Shown here one piece after another: positions 13,501 through 19,457 of a DNA stretch of 64,000 nucleotides. This stretch comes from Aldehydirespirator sp965116965. Its GTDB lineage: Bacteria > Actinomycetota > Acidimicrobiia > Acidimicrobiales > Aldehydirespiratoraceae. The notes under the pieces are model-generated. The model saw nothing but the letters and a program-made list of their open reading frames with translations. It ran no database searches and was not told the origin of the DNA. Numbering within the stretch: position 1 is the stretch's first letter; each line of letters begins with the position of its first letter. The position numbers were made by a program, and so were the translations under genes. The stretch lies in the NCBI GenBank assembly GCA_965116965.1, contig OZ220743.1, positions 1 through 64,000 of the forward strand. The letters are read 5' to 3'.

Positions 13501-16500
13501 AGTCGTCTGCGTCGGTGACGGTGAGCCTGCTGTCGGCGGCTCTGTGCTCGACCCTCCAGTTGATGTAGACGTCCTGGCCCGCCGCGACCTGGTTGCCGCC
13601 CGCGTCGACCAGCGTCACCGCGAACTCGGCGTCGCCGCCCTCGGTCACCGACGCGGCGTCGGCGATGCGCACCCGCGGCGGGTTGTCGTCGTTGAAGATC
13701 GCGCCCTGCCCCGAGTTGCCGTCGATGGTGGCGAACGTGCCGGCGCCGCCACGCAGCACGACCTGGAACGTCTCGTCGGCCTCGTTGTAGGCGTCGTCGA
13801 TCAGCGGCACGCTGATGGTGGCCGTCTCGGTGTTGGCGCTGATCGTCGCCGTCGCAGCGGGCGCGGTGAAGTCGGAACCCGCCTGCGCGGTCCCGTCGAC
13901 GGTACCCACCCCCACCGTCACGTCCACGGCGGTCGTGGCCTCAGCGTTCGTGATCGGGTCGAAGAGCCCGACAGTGAACACCATGTCGCCGGCGCCCTCG
14001 TCGGCGCAGGCCTCGTACACGTCGCCGGGGTCGGTGCACACGTCCACGAAGCGCAGATGGATGGCGTCGTCGTCGGCGATGGCGCCCGTAGCGGTGTCGG
14101 CGGTGGCGTCGACGGTGACGTTGTCGCCGCTGCGGGGGGCCAGCAGCTCCACGTGCACCGTCTCGTCGCTCTCGTCGACGCCGTCGTCGAAGACCCGCAC
14201 CGGCAGCTCGGCGGCGCGACCGCCGGCGGGGACAGTGACCACGCCGTAGGTGACGCCGGCGTAGGCGCCGGCGTCGCCGGGGTAGGTGACGCCGTCGCCG
14301 GTGCCGGGCACGGTCAGGTAGTCCACCTGGAACCCGGCCGAGCTTCCGCCGGTCGCGGCGCCCGCCGTCGCGCGCTGCACGGTGCGGTAGCGGATCGTCG
14401 AGTCCACCGTGCTCGCCTTGTCGAGCGTGGCCCGGAAGTTCATGACGTTGCCGTCGAACGACGGGTCCGCACGGTCCTCGGGCGTGTCCGCCAACGGCGC
14501 CTCGACGCTCACCTCCGGCGGGTCGCCGCTCTCGGTGATCCTGCCGTACCCGCAGTCGTCGACCCTCCTTGCCTCCTGGCAGGGGTTCCCCTCGGGATGC
14601 AGCCTGGCGTTCACAGGGCCGGTCAACCGCAGCGTGAACGTCTCCGGAACCGGCTCGTAGATGTTGTCGGCGGCGGCGCGCAGCTCCACAGTCCGCTCCC
14701 GGGTGCCGGCCGGGATGGTGAGCGTCCCGCTCGGGGGGTCCACCCTCCAATCGAAGCCCGTGGACGCGGCGGAGTCGAAGTCCCCCCGCAGGGCCGTGCC
14801 GACCTCGAGCTGGTAGCCGACGGTCACCTCCTGCTCGCTGGTGACGGGGTTGCCGGCGGCGTCGAAGAGCCCCACCACGAACCCCAGATCCCCGCCCTCG
14901 TCCGCGTCCGCGTCGGCGACCACCGCGAACGGCGGGAGATCGTCGTCGCCGATGAGGCCCAGCGCGCAGTTGTCGCGGCCCAGCGCCACGAACTCGTCCA
15001 CCAGTGTGGTCAGCGGATCGTCCTGCTGTAGCGGGCAGGGATCCAGCGCGCTCTCGAAACGGGCGTCGAAGGCGGCCAGGCGCAACACGAAGGACTCGGG
15101 GTCGGGCTCGTCGACGGCGTCGTCGACGAGAACCACCGCGATCTCGGCCGTCGTGGCGCCCGCAGCGATGTCGATCGAGGACCGGGGCGTCGGCGGCGCC
15201 GGCAGCGCGACGGCCGTGTAGTCGGCGCCCGCATCGGCGGCGTCGCGTCCCGGCGCGGCGTCGTCCCCGGTCCAGTACTCGACGGTCACGGTCTTGCCGC
15301 TGGGCGCGTCGAGATCCACCACGAAACTGAGCCGGGCGTCGTCGGGGTTGTTGGGATCGTCGGTCTCCGGGGCGGAGGCGTCGAAGACGCGCACGTTGGG
15401 CGGATCGTCGTCGTCGCGGATGGTGCCGACGCCGCGACGGGCCGGATCGGCCTCGACCGAGGCGTTGTCGCTGGGGTCGAACAGCTCCAGCCGCAGCGTC
15501 TCGTCGTGCTCGTCGAGGCCGTCGTCGACCACGGTCACCGCCACGGTCTTGAAGGTCTCGCTGGCCCCGAACACGAGCCGGCCCGTCGCCGCCGCGTAGT
15601 CGCCGGGCGCCTCCGCGGGACGGCCGCCCGAGGAGGGGTGCATCACCGTCCGGTAGCGGACCCGCACCACCGGGTCGGCAGGAGAGTCCGGATAGTTGGG
15701 CCGGGTGCGGCACACCCCGAACACCAGCAGCCCGGCCCCCTCGGACACGCTCACCGCGTCGATGGCGTCGGTGCCGCAGTCGCCGTCGACGCGCAGGCGG
15801 GGCTCGTCGTCGCTGATCGTGCCGACGGCCACGCCGGACTGCGGGTTGTCGTCGGGATCGACGCCCACGGTCCCCCACCGCAGCAGCAGCGTCTCGTCGG
15901 GCTCGCCGACGAGGTCGTCGCACTGCCCCACCGTCACCGTCTGCGACAAGGCAGACCCGGGCGTGAACGTCAACGTGGCGGGGGCGCCGGCGTCGATGTA
16001 GTCGGTCGGGTCGTTGCCGCGGACAGTCTCCAAAGGGGCGGTGCACGACGTCCCCGAGGTCGCCGCCACGGCGCCGGGCCGGGCGTCGACGGCGGTGCGC
16101 AAGACGATCTCCACGTCGCGGCCCACCCCCGCGCCCAGCCCCACCACGAATCCGAGCCCGCGCCCGGTCTCGAGCCCCGAGACGTCGCCGACGGTGACCG
16201 CCGGCAGGTCGTCATCGTTGACGATCGTGCCCACCGCGGTCCGGTCCGGGATGTTGACCACCGGCACCGAACCCGGGCCCGCCGACAGAGGCGGGGGATC
16301 GAACACCAGCTCGAAAGTCTCGTCGGCCTCGTAGAGGCCATCGGTCGCGATCCCCACCTCGACCACAGCCGACATGTCGCCCTGGCTTATCGTCACCTGC
16401 ATCGGCGACCGCGGCATGAAATCGATGCCCGCGGTCGCCTGACCGCCGCCATAGCCGCCCCCCACGACGCTGTAGGTCAAAACAGCGTCCTGCGGAGCCG

Positions 16501-17161
16501 GAGCGTCAAGAGTCAACGTGAACGTGAGGGTCGTGGCGCCCCCCGTGCCCTCCACCACGCTGACGTCGTCCACACCCACCCTGGGCGGACCCTGAAGCAC
16601 AGCCACCTCCGACGCCTGACCCCGGAACGCGACCGTGGGGAACACCCCCCGCAAAGGCGCCACCGCCCCATCGGTCTCACACACGAAACTCACCCCCAGC
16701 ACCCCCAGCGCACTCACCTCCGAATCCGCCGCAGCCACCTCGAAATCGCCGCGGTCCAGCCACACCTCCTCGAGGATCTCCCCGCCGCTGCCCGGCACAG
16801 GACGCGGCCCGCCAATGCACAAGAACTCCAAACCAGGCCGCGCCCGCAGCACCTCCGACACCAACTCCCCACAACCCGGCCTCCCCTCCTCGCACACCAA
16901 AGCAGCCGCGGTGGCCGCCTCCTCCGCAGCCAGATCAGTGATCAACGCAGCCCGCCCCCCACGACCCGCCCACAACACGAACAACGCCAACAACATCAAC
17001 ACCGGCACCACCAACACAACCTCCAACGACATCGAACCCCCATCACCACGCCCCCAGACCCCCCGCAACCGGCTGCCGCACCACAAAGAACCCACCCCAC
17101 CGCCACCCACAGGCCCCAGAGACCCCACCGCCACCACAGCACCACCGCCCGAAGAACTCAC
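4004..17161 (-). CDS. Giant TadE-like / Calx-beta surface protein, copy A
   Basis: An open frame of 4,385 residues from a GTG at 17161. The first ~4,220 residues match copy B; after the frameshift near 4500 the tail is out-of-frame Ser/Thr/Pro-rich sequence ending at 4004. The N-terminus has the pseudopilin pattern: a basic Gly-rich leader, then G|SMSLE with Glu at +5 and a hydrophobic helix of about 20 residues. It is followed by a long series of Calx-beta-type domains. Real differences from copy B cluster around residues 630-1010, for example near the DCGYG/DCAVG site. These are in frame, which argues that the two copies are genuine sequence variants. If the indels are errors, the gene would end at 1902 as a protein of about 5,085 residues. 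Confidence 0.8.
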   Translation of the reverse strand: MSSSGGGAVVAVGSLGPVGGGGVGSLWCGSRLRGVWGRGDGGSMSLEVVLVVPVLMLLALFVLWAGRGGRAALITDLAAEEAATAAALVCEEGRPGCGELVSEVLRARPGLEFLCIGGPRPVPGSGGEILEEVWLDRGDFEVAAADSEVSALGVLGVSFVCETDGAVAPLRGVFPTVAFRGQASEVAVLQGPPRVGVDDVSVVEGTGGATTLTFTLTLDAPAPQDAVLTYSVVGGGYGGGQATAGIDFMPRSPMQVTISQGDMSAVVEVGIATDGLYEADETFELVFDPPPLSAGPGSVPVVNIPDRTAVGTIVNDDDLPAVTVGDVSGLETGRGLGFVVGLGAGVGRDVEIVLRTAVDARPGAVAATSGTSCTAPLETVRGNDPTDYIDAGAPATLTFTPGSALSQTVTVGQCDDLVGEPDETLLLRWGTVGVDPDDNPQSGVAVGTISDDEPRLRVDGDCGTDAIDAVSVSEGAGLLVFGVCRTRPNYPDSPADPVVRVRYRTVMHPSSGGRPAEAPGDYAAATGRLVFGASETFKTVAVTVVDDGLDEHDETLRLELFDPSDNASVEADPARRGVGTIRDDDDPPNVRVFDASAPETDDPNNPDDARLSFVVDLDAPSGKTVTVEYWTGDDAAPGRDAADAGADYTAVALPAPPTPRSSIDIAAGATTAEIAVVLVDDAVDEPDPESFVLRLAAFDARFESALDPCPLQQDDPLTTLVDEFVALGRDNCALGLIGDDDLPPFAVVADADADEGGDLGFVVGLFDAAGNPVTSEQEVTVGYQLEVGTALRGDFDSAASTGFDWRVDPPSGTLTIPAGTRERTVELRAAADNIYEPVPETFTLRLTGPVNARLHPEGNPCQEARRVDDCGYGRITESGDPPEVSVEAPLADTPEDRADPSFDGNVMNFRATLDKASTVDSTIRYRTVQRATAGAATGGSSAGFQVDYLTVPGTGDGVTYPGDAGAYAGVTYGVVTVPAGGRAAELPVRVFDDGVDESDETVHVELLAPRSGDNVTVDATADTATGAIADDDAIHLRFVDVCTDPGDVYEACADEGAGDMVFTVGLFDPITNAEATTAVDVTVGVGTVDGTAQAGSDFTAPAATATISANTETATISVPLIDDAYNEADETFQVVLRGGAGTFATIDGNSGQGAIFNDDNPPRVRIADAASVTEGGDAEFAVTLVDAGGNQVAAGQDVYINWRVEHRAADSRLTVTDADDFPPGGLTGTLEILKGVRDPVLAVPVAADTLFEGGTGAFEHFEVHLLLVTDSVDGTADLGGVTATLGPDGAAPCTAGDVADRCARGVVRDNDAEPVVRWVQAAGQAAGVGAAASEGTGGSGGELVFKVGLFDAVGGHAVRSGRDAVVSYSVGDLAAGEAVPSDPAGLSRAVGGTLTGGVWTPDDYDYEAVSAGSGSVTIRAGDETADLAAVAVRPDDVDETDEVLKATLLSAGGAALPPDADRRAWGVVTDDDVAELRLVDGCDHGDGDNDPGAADPEDPDNPGDHEGDFQACAREGSPLGFGVELSLEVSRTVSFLWWVQAPTTGHAATLPPAAGADVSAAGLGTETAKRPFSIAAGARSASIPVGTVDDDVFEADERLNLYIAVDPDNALNATMGDNISVGAVLNDDAAPRVRIADAASVTEGSPGSAGGPARFAVTLVDGDGDESPSLFDVYINWEVRHRAATGTAVTGDGDFAAGGLTGTLEIPAGDIAADLDVEVAADALYEGGTGAFEHFEVHLLLVTDRVDGTADLGGVTATLGPDRPAPCTAGDVADRCARGMVRDNDAEPVVRLLQAAGQAAGVGAAASEGTGGSGGELVFKVGLFDADNNAVRSGRDAVVAYSVGDLDNDGEIPSDPAGLSRAVGGTLTGGVWTPDDYDYAAVSAGSGSVTIRAGDETADLAAVAVRPDDVDETDEVLKATLLSAGGAALPPDADRRAWGVVTDDDVAELRLVDGCDHGDGDNDPGAADPEDPDNPGDHEGDFQACAEEGSPLGFGVELSLEVSRTVSFLWWVQAPTTGHAATLPPAAGADVSAAGLGTETAKRPFSIAAGARSASIPVGTVDDDVFEADERLNLYIAVDPDNALNATMGDNISVGAVLNDDAAPRVRIADAASVTEGSPGSAGGPARFAVTLVDGDGDESPSLFDVYINWEVRHRAATGTAVTGDDDFPAGGLTGTLEIPAGDIAADLDVEVAADALYEGGTGAFEHFEVHLLLVTDRVDGTADLGGVTASLGLDGAAPCAAGDVADRCARGLVRDNDAEPVVRLLQAAGQAAGVGAAASEGTGGSGGELVFKVGLFDADNNAVRSGRDAVVSYSVGDLDNDGEIPSDPAGLSRALGGTLTGGVWTPDDYDYAAVSAGSGSVTIRAGDETADLAAVAVRPDDVDETDEVLKATLLSAGGAALPPDADRRAWGVVTDDDVAELRLVDGCDHGDGDNDPGAADPEDPDNPGDHEGDFQACAEEGSPLGFGVELSLEVSRTVTFQWWVQAPTTGHAATLPPAAGADVSAAGLGTETAKRRFTIAAGTLSDSIGVGTVDDDVFEADERLNLRIEAIAGVDLNASLARGSAVGAVLNDDAAPRVRIADAASVTEGSPGSAGGPARFAVTLTDGDGDESPSLFDVYINWEVRHRAATGTAVTDDGDFPAGGLTGTLHIPAGDTAADLDVEVAADALYEGGTSAFEHFEVHLLLVTDSVDGTADLGGVTASLGPDGANPCAAGVVTDRCARGLVRDNDAEPVVRLLQAAGQGVAAVGAVASEGTGGSGGELVFKVGLFDAVGGHAVRSGRDAVVSYSVGDLAAGEAVPSDPAGLSRAVGGTLTGGVWTPDDYDYEAVSAGSGQVTIRAGDETADLAAVAVRPDDVDETDEVLKATLVSAGGAALPPDAADRRAWGVVTDDDVAELRLVDGCDHGDGDDDPGAADPEDPDNPGDHEGDFQACAEEGSPLGFGVELSLEVSRPVTFQWWVQAPTTGHAATLPPAAGADVSAAGLGTETAKRRFSIAAGTLSDSIGVGTVDDDVFEADERLNLRIEAIAGVDLNASLARGSAVGAVLNDDAAPRVRIADAASVTEGSPGSAGGPARFAVTLTDGDGDESPSIFDVYIRWEVRHRAATGTAVTDDGDFPAGGLTGTLEIPAGDTSADLDVEVAADALFEGGTGVFEHFEVYLLGVTDRVDGTADLGGVTASLGPDGADPCTAGVVTDRCARGLVRDNDAAPSLSVSAPAAAVPEGGVVEFTVSLSAPSGREASVDYATSVAAGSTVGQGAACGDDPASMPDLVEASGTLVFDPADPDVAARTSKTVPVQSCDDVLDEDEEAFELGLSGESGATLAAADAAATGLIADTDPAPRLGVAPALAAATEGEAVVFTVSLSAPSGRDAAVSYFTVHGRGSLTAGDGDYAAVPEASAQDLVFEPGEPLEQTVTIATTDDAFEEGEERFQLRLKDFANADRGDAVAVGAIRDECIDPAQTDPTADDYGAPTLSAAAAATVAEGDALTVAVALSEPLCVDAVLSARAAAGTAGRWDAPVTAAGEMVHARVDAFTLAVSLEAPTLQDAVFEGDETFTLHLNWNRDSDPYADVDPLGSHFPDIGGADDVAVTVTVVDDDPVPNVSVAAARAGEGDADIEFTVRLDTLNALPVDVNYWTRDLTGAGAATEDVDYDKIDSGDSAPTLTLPATAVDTAAGIQLDGSVGYSASPPQQTATVALIQDTASEGDERFQLRIKLAAGSTDRATLSPSIAVGTIIDDDCVDPANTSHSVPTLTFADATVTVDETDTAAQLQVTINPPVCEGAAGNLMSFTTADGTATAGTDYTHTSGQRGPGGGVRQVDFTVAIRDDNTTEPDETFEFQVAWRGDDAPQRFRDQAPTTATVEITDDDLPTITFTQAQFAITEEDADLVFHLELDEPAQKPLSVQYTTLQFTSSQGLGTYIVPATAGEDYTHTTGTLTMAAGDSTATITVPVLEDRLWESGEKFRLDLHDPAGVKLSQNAQNRNALGLIQDDDSDNQPSLELLDPDDATEGDDIPVTVRVTTPDNTTNASGRIARFRIERCSWGPDPKATVGDDYVNFDQTVDIPAGQTEHTLTIETVHDLTQEDDENICIQIRNGFRATLKDPRTRYAAIIDDDEETTITVTGPSDPVEEGGTLTFALTLTEPVDEEVTVTAATSDGTAVAATDDQPGDYTAVDAVVTFAPGETYKTVDVATVDDDVPESDETLSLTLSNPEPSERVGVTPPPTPPRASSRSTTGPSSPSSPTTSARPTATSSSPSPSNSPPAAQETTTSPSTTAPPPATTPPPASTSPTRNPRSPSAPGSPSTPSKSPSSTTTTTTPPATCTSNSRTPKTPSSAPATTPPSARSTTTRADAPSTTSTRGHTKATPSSSKPPSPNPPANQSSSS
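7551..13670 (-). repeat. 1,419-bp coding supermodules within the giant gene, copy A
   Basis: Four near-identical 473-residue modules plus a fifth partial one. Each full module contains three Calx-beta-type domains, starting respectively with VRIADAASVTEG, VVRxxQAAGQ and LRLVDGCDHGDG. The 1,419-bp spacing is visible as the same sequence recurring near 9150, 10570 and 11990. Modules differ by short swapped patches such as DNNAVRSG versus VGGHAVRSG, as expected from unequal crossing-over or gene conversion. Confidence 0.9.
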
Positions 17162-17292
17162 CGCAGAACCCCCACCGCCACATCACCTTCAAGCCGCGGA
17201 GCCGCCCCCCCCCCGGCCCCACCGCGGCGCCGCGGCCGCGGCGCGGGTCGGGCGGGACGGAGCCTCGGGCGGCGGGGCGGCCGGTCAGGGGT

Positions 17293-17370
17293 TCGCATCG
17301 CCGTCAGGGGTTCGCACTGTCGAGGTGGTGCTTTCGCATCGCCGTCAGGGGTTCGCACTGTCGAGGTGGT
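17293..17370. repeat. 41-bp direct repeat duplicating the 3' end of the selenoredoxin gene
   Basis: The segment at 17334-17370 contains the stop codon (TGA, complement of 17345-17347) and the last codons of the redoxin gene. A nearly identical copy sits at 17293-17329, just downstream of the stop. The period is 41 bp. Similar 3'-end echoes occur at 37055 and 49861. Confidence 0.85.
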
Positions 17371-18553
17371 ACTGGAGCAGGCCCTCCGTCGCGCTCACCG
17401 AGGCGAACGTCATCGGACCGCCCGGCGCCAGCACCGTCCCGTCGGAGTCGAGCAGCACGAAGTCGGACTGCCGTGCGCCGCCGTACCTCCCCCACAGCCT
17501 CCCGCCGGGCTCCCACAGCATGGTCGGGGGTCCCCCCCAACCCTCCACGAACCCCTTCGGGGTCGCCCACCACGCCTCCAACTGGTCCAGGTCCGTGGGC
17601 TTGTCGTCGACCCAGTGGTCCCCCGCGCCCAAGCCGATGACCACGACATCGTCCTCATTGCGACTAGCGAACGTTGCGACGCTCCCGGCGTCGTTCCGGC
17701 ACGACGGTCAATGCGGCGTCCAGAACCAGAACATCACCAGCTTGTTGTCCGGGTTGAGCTCGCTGAAGTCGGCGAAGTCGAAGTTCCCGCCGACGAAGTC
17801 GTCGTCGCCGTAGCCCTTGCCGTTGACACGCACCTTGCGCATCAGATGCCCCGCAGGCGGCAGGCCGTGTCTGGCCTGTCTCACCCCCTTGGTGGAGATC
17901 GATGCATCCGCCTGCACACAGCCCGGCAACGCGGGCTGCTGGAACACAGCCGCGCCAGCCGCCGCACCAGCGGAACGGCCGGCCGCGCCCGCGGCCGCGG
18001 CCGGCGCGTCGATGACCGGCTCCGACCCCACCACATCCAACGGACCCGGCGGCGCCGCGTCACGCACAACCGCCTCCAAGAGACCAGACAGCGCCGCCTC
18101 AGACTCCAACCCGGACTGCGTCCCGGCCGCGGCGGCGGACAGCCCGACCCCGGGCACCGCCGCACCCGCCACAACAGACAGCGCGCCCCCAGACACCGGA
18201 CCCGGCACCGGCACGGCGGCGCCACCCGGCCACAAGCCCGCCGGGCGGGCCGCCGGCGGACTGAACCGGGCGACAGCCGCCCCGGCGGGCTCCCCGGCCG
18301 CACCAACAGCCGCGAACGCCACCGCAGCAGCCGTGGCAGCCGCGCCCACAACCACCGCAACAGCCGAGAACCCAGCCACAGCACGCAGGCGGTCCCCCAC
18401 CGTCGCCCGGCAGTGGCCGTCCACGACCGACCTCCACTCATCCACCGCCGCCCCAGCATCGAGACAAGAGCCGTCCACAGCCGACCTCCACTCATCCACC
18501 GCCGCCCCAGCATCGGGGCGGTCCGCCGGCCGGTTGGGGCAAGAGTCGTTCAT
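17345..18553 (-). CDS. Membrane-anchored thioredoxin-like selenoprotein (UPSC motif)
   Basis: 402 residues if the in-frame TGA at 17708-17710 is read as Sec282. The ATG at 18553 has GGAG eight bases upstream and lies 28 bp after the preceding redoxin gene. Residues 1-58 are cytoplasmic and include a duplicated block (DAGAAVDEWRS). A transmembrane helix lies at about 59-86, followed by an Ala/Pro/Gly-rich linker to about 240, then a TlpA-like domain. That domain has the pattern FWFWTPHUPSCR, where U replaces the first Cys of CxxC. Further on are GPPTMLW, with the cis-Pro position expected in this fold, and the strand DFVLLDSDGTVL. The frame after the TGA is open for 120 codons and completes the fold, so a simple stop is unlikely. 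The protein should face outside the membrane, acting as a thiol/selenol oxidoreductase or peroxidase-like protein. Its substrate is unknown; the giant Cys-containing protein in the same operon is the obvious candidate. SelB/SelA/tRNA-Sec must be encoded elsewhere. Confidence 0.82.
17689..17710 (-). promoter_or_regulatory. Sec UGA codon and candidate bacterial SECIS hairpin (UPSC gene)
   Basis: The UGA is at 17708-17710. Starting two bases after it, CGUCGU (17706-17701) can pair with ACGACG (17694-17689), a perfect 6-bp stem closing the loop GCCGGA, which begins with G. An alternative CCGG/CCGG stem puts a 7-base loop further from the UGA. Bacterial SECIS elements lie directly 3' of the UGA and usually have a G at the start of the apical loop. 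This is structure reading only; no folding energy was computed. Confidence 0.55.
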
Positions 18554-18581
18554 GGCTGTGCTCCATTCATTCGCCGCGGCC

Positions 18582-19457
18582 TCATTCCAGTGTCCTCAGC
18601 AGGCTCTCGACGGCGGCCGGGCTGTAGGCCATCGACCGCCCGCCGACCCGCTCGCCGGTGGGGTCGAGCAGCCGGACGTCGGAGCCGGTGTAGATGTCGT
18701 AGTGCCGCCACGGATCGATGGCCTCGCTCCACAGCATGGGAAACGTGACCGCCGTGTCGGCCAGGAAACGCTCGGCCTCCTCGAGGGTGTACAGCGCACC
18801 CACGCCCACGACGGATATTCGATTGGCGTTGTCTCGAGCGAACCGGTCGAGTTCGGGGGCGTCGCCCCTGCACGTCGGTCAAAGCGGGTCCCAGAACCAG
18901 AACAGCAGCGGCGTCTCGCCGTTCACCGCGGACCGGAGGCTCACGGCGGCGCCGGTGTGCAGATCGATCATGTCGAAGTCCGGCACGGCCGCGGCGGTGT
19001 TTGCGGTGTCGTTCGTGTCGGGGGTTCGGACGGCGGTGTTCGTGTCGGCGGCGGTGTCCGCGGCGTCGTTGGTGTCGGAGGTTCGGGCAGAGCCATTGAA
19101 GTTTTCGGCGGTGTCCGCGGCGTCGTTGGTGTCGGAGGTTCGGGCAGAGCCATTGATGTTTTCGGCGGTGTCCGCGGCGTCGTTGGTGTCGGGGGTTCGG
19201 ACGGCAGTGTTCGTGTCGGCGGCGGCGTCGTTGGCGTCGGGGGTTCGGTCGGCAGTGTTCGTGTCGGCGGCGGTGTCCGCGGCGTCGTTGGTGTCGGGGG
19301 TCTGGGCGGGGGTGTATGTGTTTGTGGTGGTGTTGGTGTCGGCGGCCGGGGTCACTGCGGCCGGGGCTTCCGGGGGGGGCGGCGCTCCGGATCCGCAGGC
19401 CGGGGCCAGCGAGGCCAGCGTGGCGGCCGAGGCTGCGATCAGCGGGCGGGGCCTCAT
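18582..19457 (-). CDS. Lipoprotein thioredoxin-like selenoprotein (UPTC motif)
   Basis: 291 residues if the in-frame TGA at 18879-18881 is read as Sec193. The ATG at 19457 overlaps the TGA of the giant gene (TGATG), so the two are probably translationally coupled. A short basic N-terminus, hydrophobic core and LAPAC lipobox suggest a lipid-anchored protein. Residues ~25-150 are a low-complexity linker of repeated TPDTNDAADTAA-like units. The redoxin domain begins near residue 155 and contains LLFWFWDPLUPTCRGDAPEL, a textbook TlpA/AhpC-TSA active site with U in place of the first Cys and Cys196 as resolving Cys. VTFPML supplies the cis-Pro. After the TGA the frame stays open for 98 codons to a proper stop. 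The neighbouring redoxin gene has TGA at exactly the same motif position, which makes a chance nonsense mutation very unlikely. Role inferred: extracytoplasmic disulfide or peroxide chemistry linked to the giant surface protein. Confidence 0.84.
18856..18881 (-). promoter_or_regulatory. Sec UGA codon and candidate bacterial SECIS hairpin (UPTC gene)
   Basis: The UGA is at 18879-18881. Ten bases further on, GGGGC (18868-18864) pairs perfectly with GCCCC (18860-18856), closing the loop GAC at nucleotides 16-18 after the UGA. A short GC stem with a G-initiated loop at this distance fits the general bacterial SECIS pattern. It needs folding and comparison with homologues. Confidence 0.55.

Larger units (their letters stand above)
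1..17235. repeat. Tandem duplication, copy A (left, truncated by window edge)
   Basis: Base 1 aligns with base 17549, and the match runs to about 17235/34795, where the two copies diverge inside a C-rich stretch. The period is about 17.55 kb. From about 4500 to 14000 the copies are almost identical. From about 14100 to 15300 they differ by in-frame substitutions and small in-frame indels. From 1 to 4500 copy A differs mainly by one-base gains or losses, often in homopolymers. The copy begins before the window. Confidence 0.93.

Noticed and set aside
6428..15031. A 2,867-codon open frame on the plus strand opposite the giant gene (and its twin at 23987-32575)
   Set aside because: It is the antisense shadow of high-GC repeated coding sequence: Arg/Gly/His/Val-rich without domains, while the minus strand gives clean Calx-beta domains.
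18582..18584. The final TGA of the UPTC gene as a further Sec codon
   Set aside because: It follows the end of the thioredoxin fold, and the next in-frame stretch has no redox motif; the next gene starts 28 bp later.
17708..18881. TGA codons as ordinary nonsense mutations or a changed genetic code
   Set aside because: Two different genes have TGA at the same catalytic Cys. TGA is used as a normal stop in many genes here (for example xseA, P450), so general reassignment is excluded.
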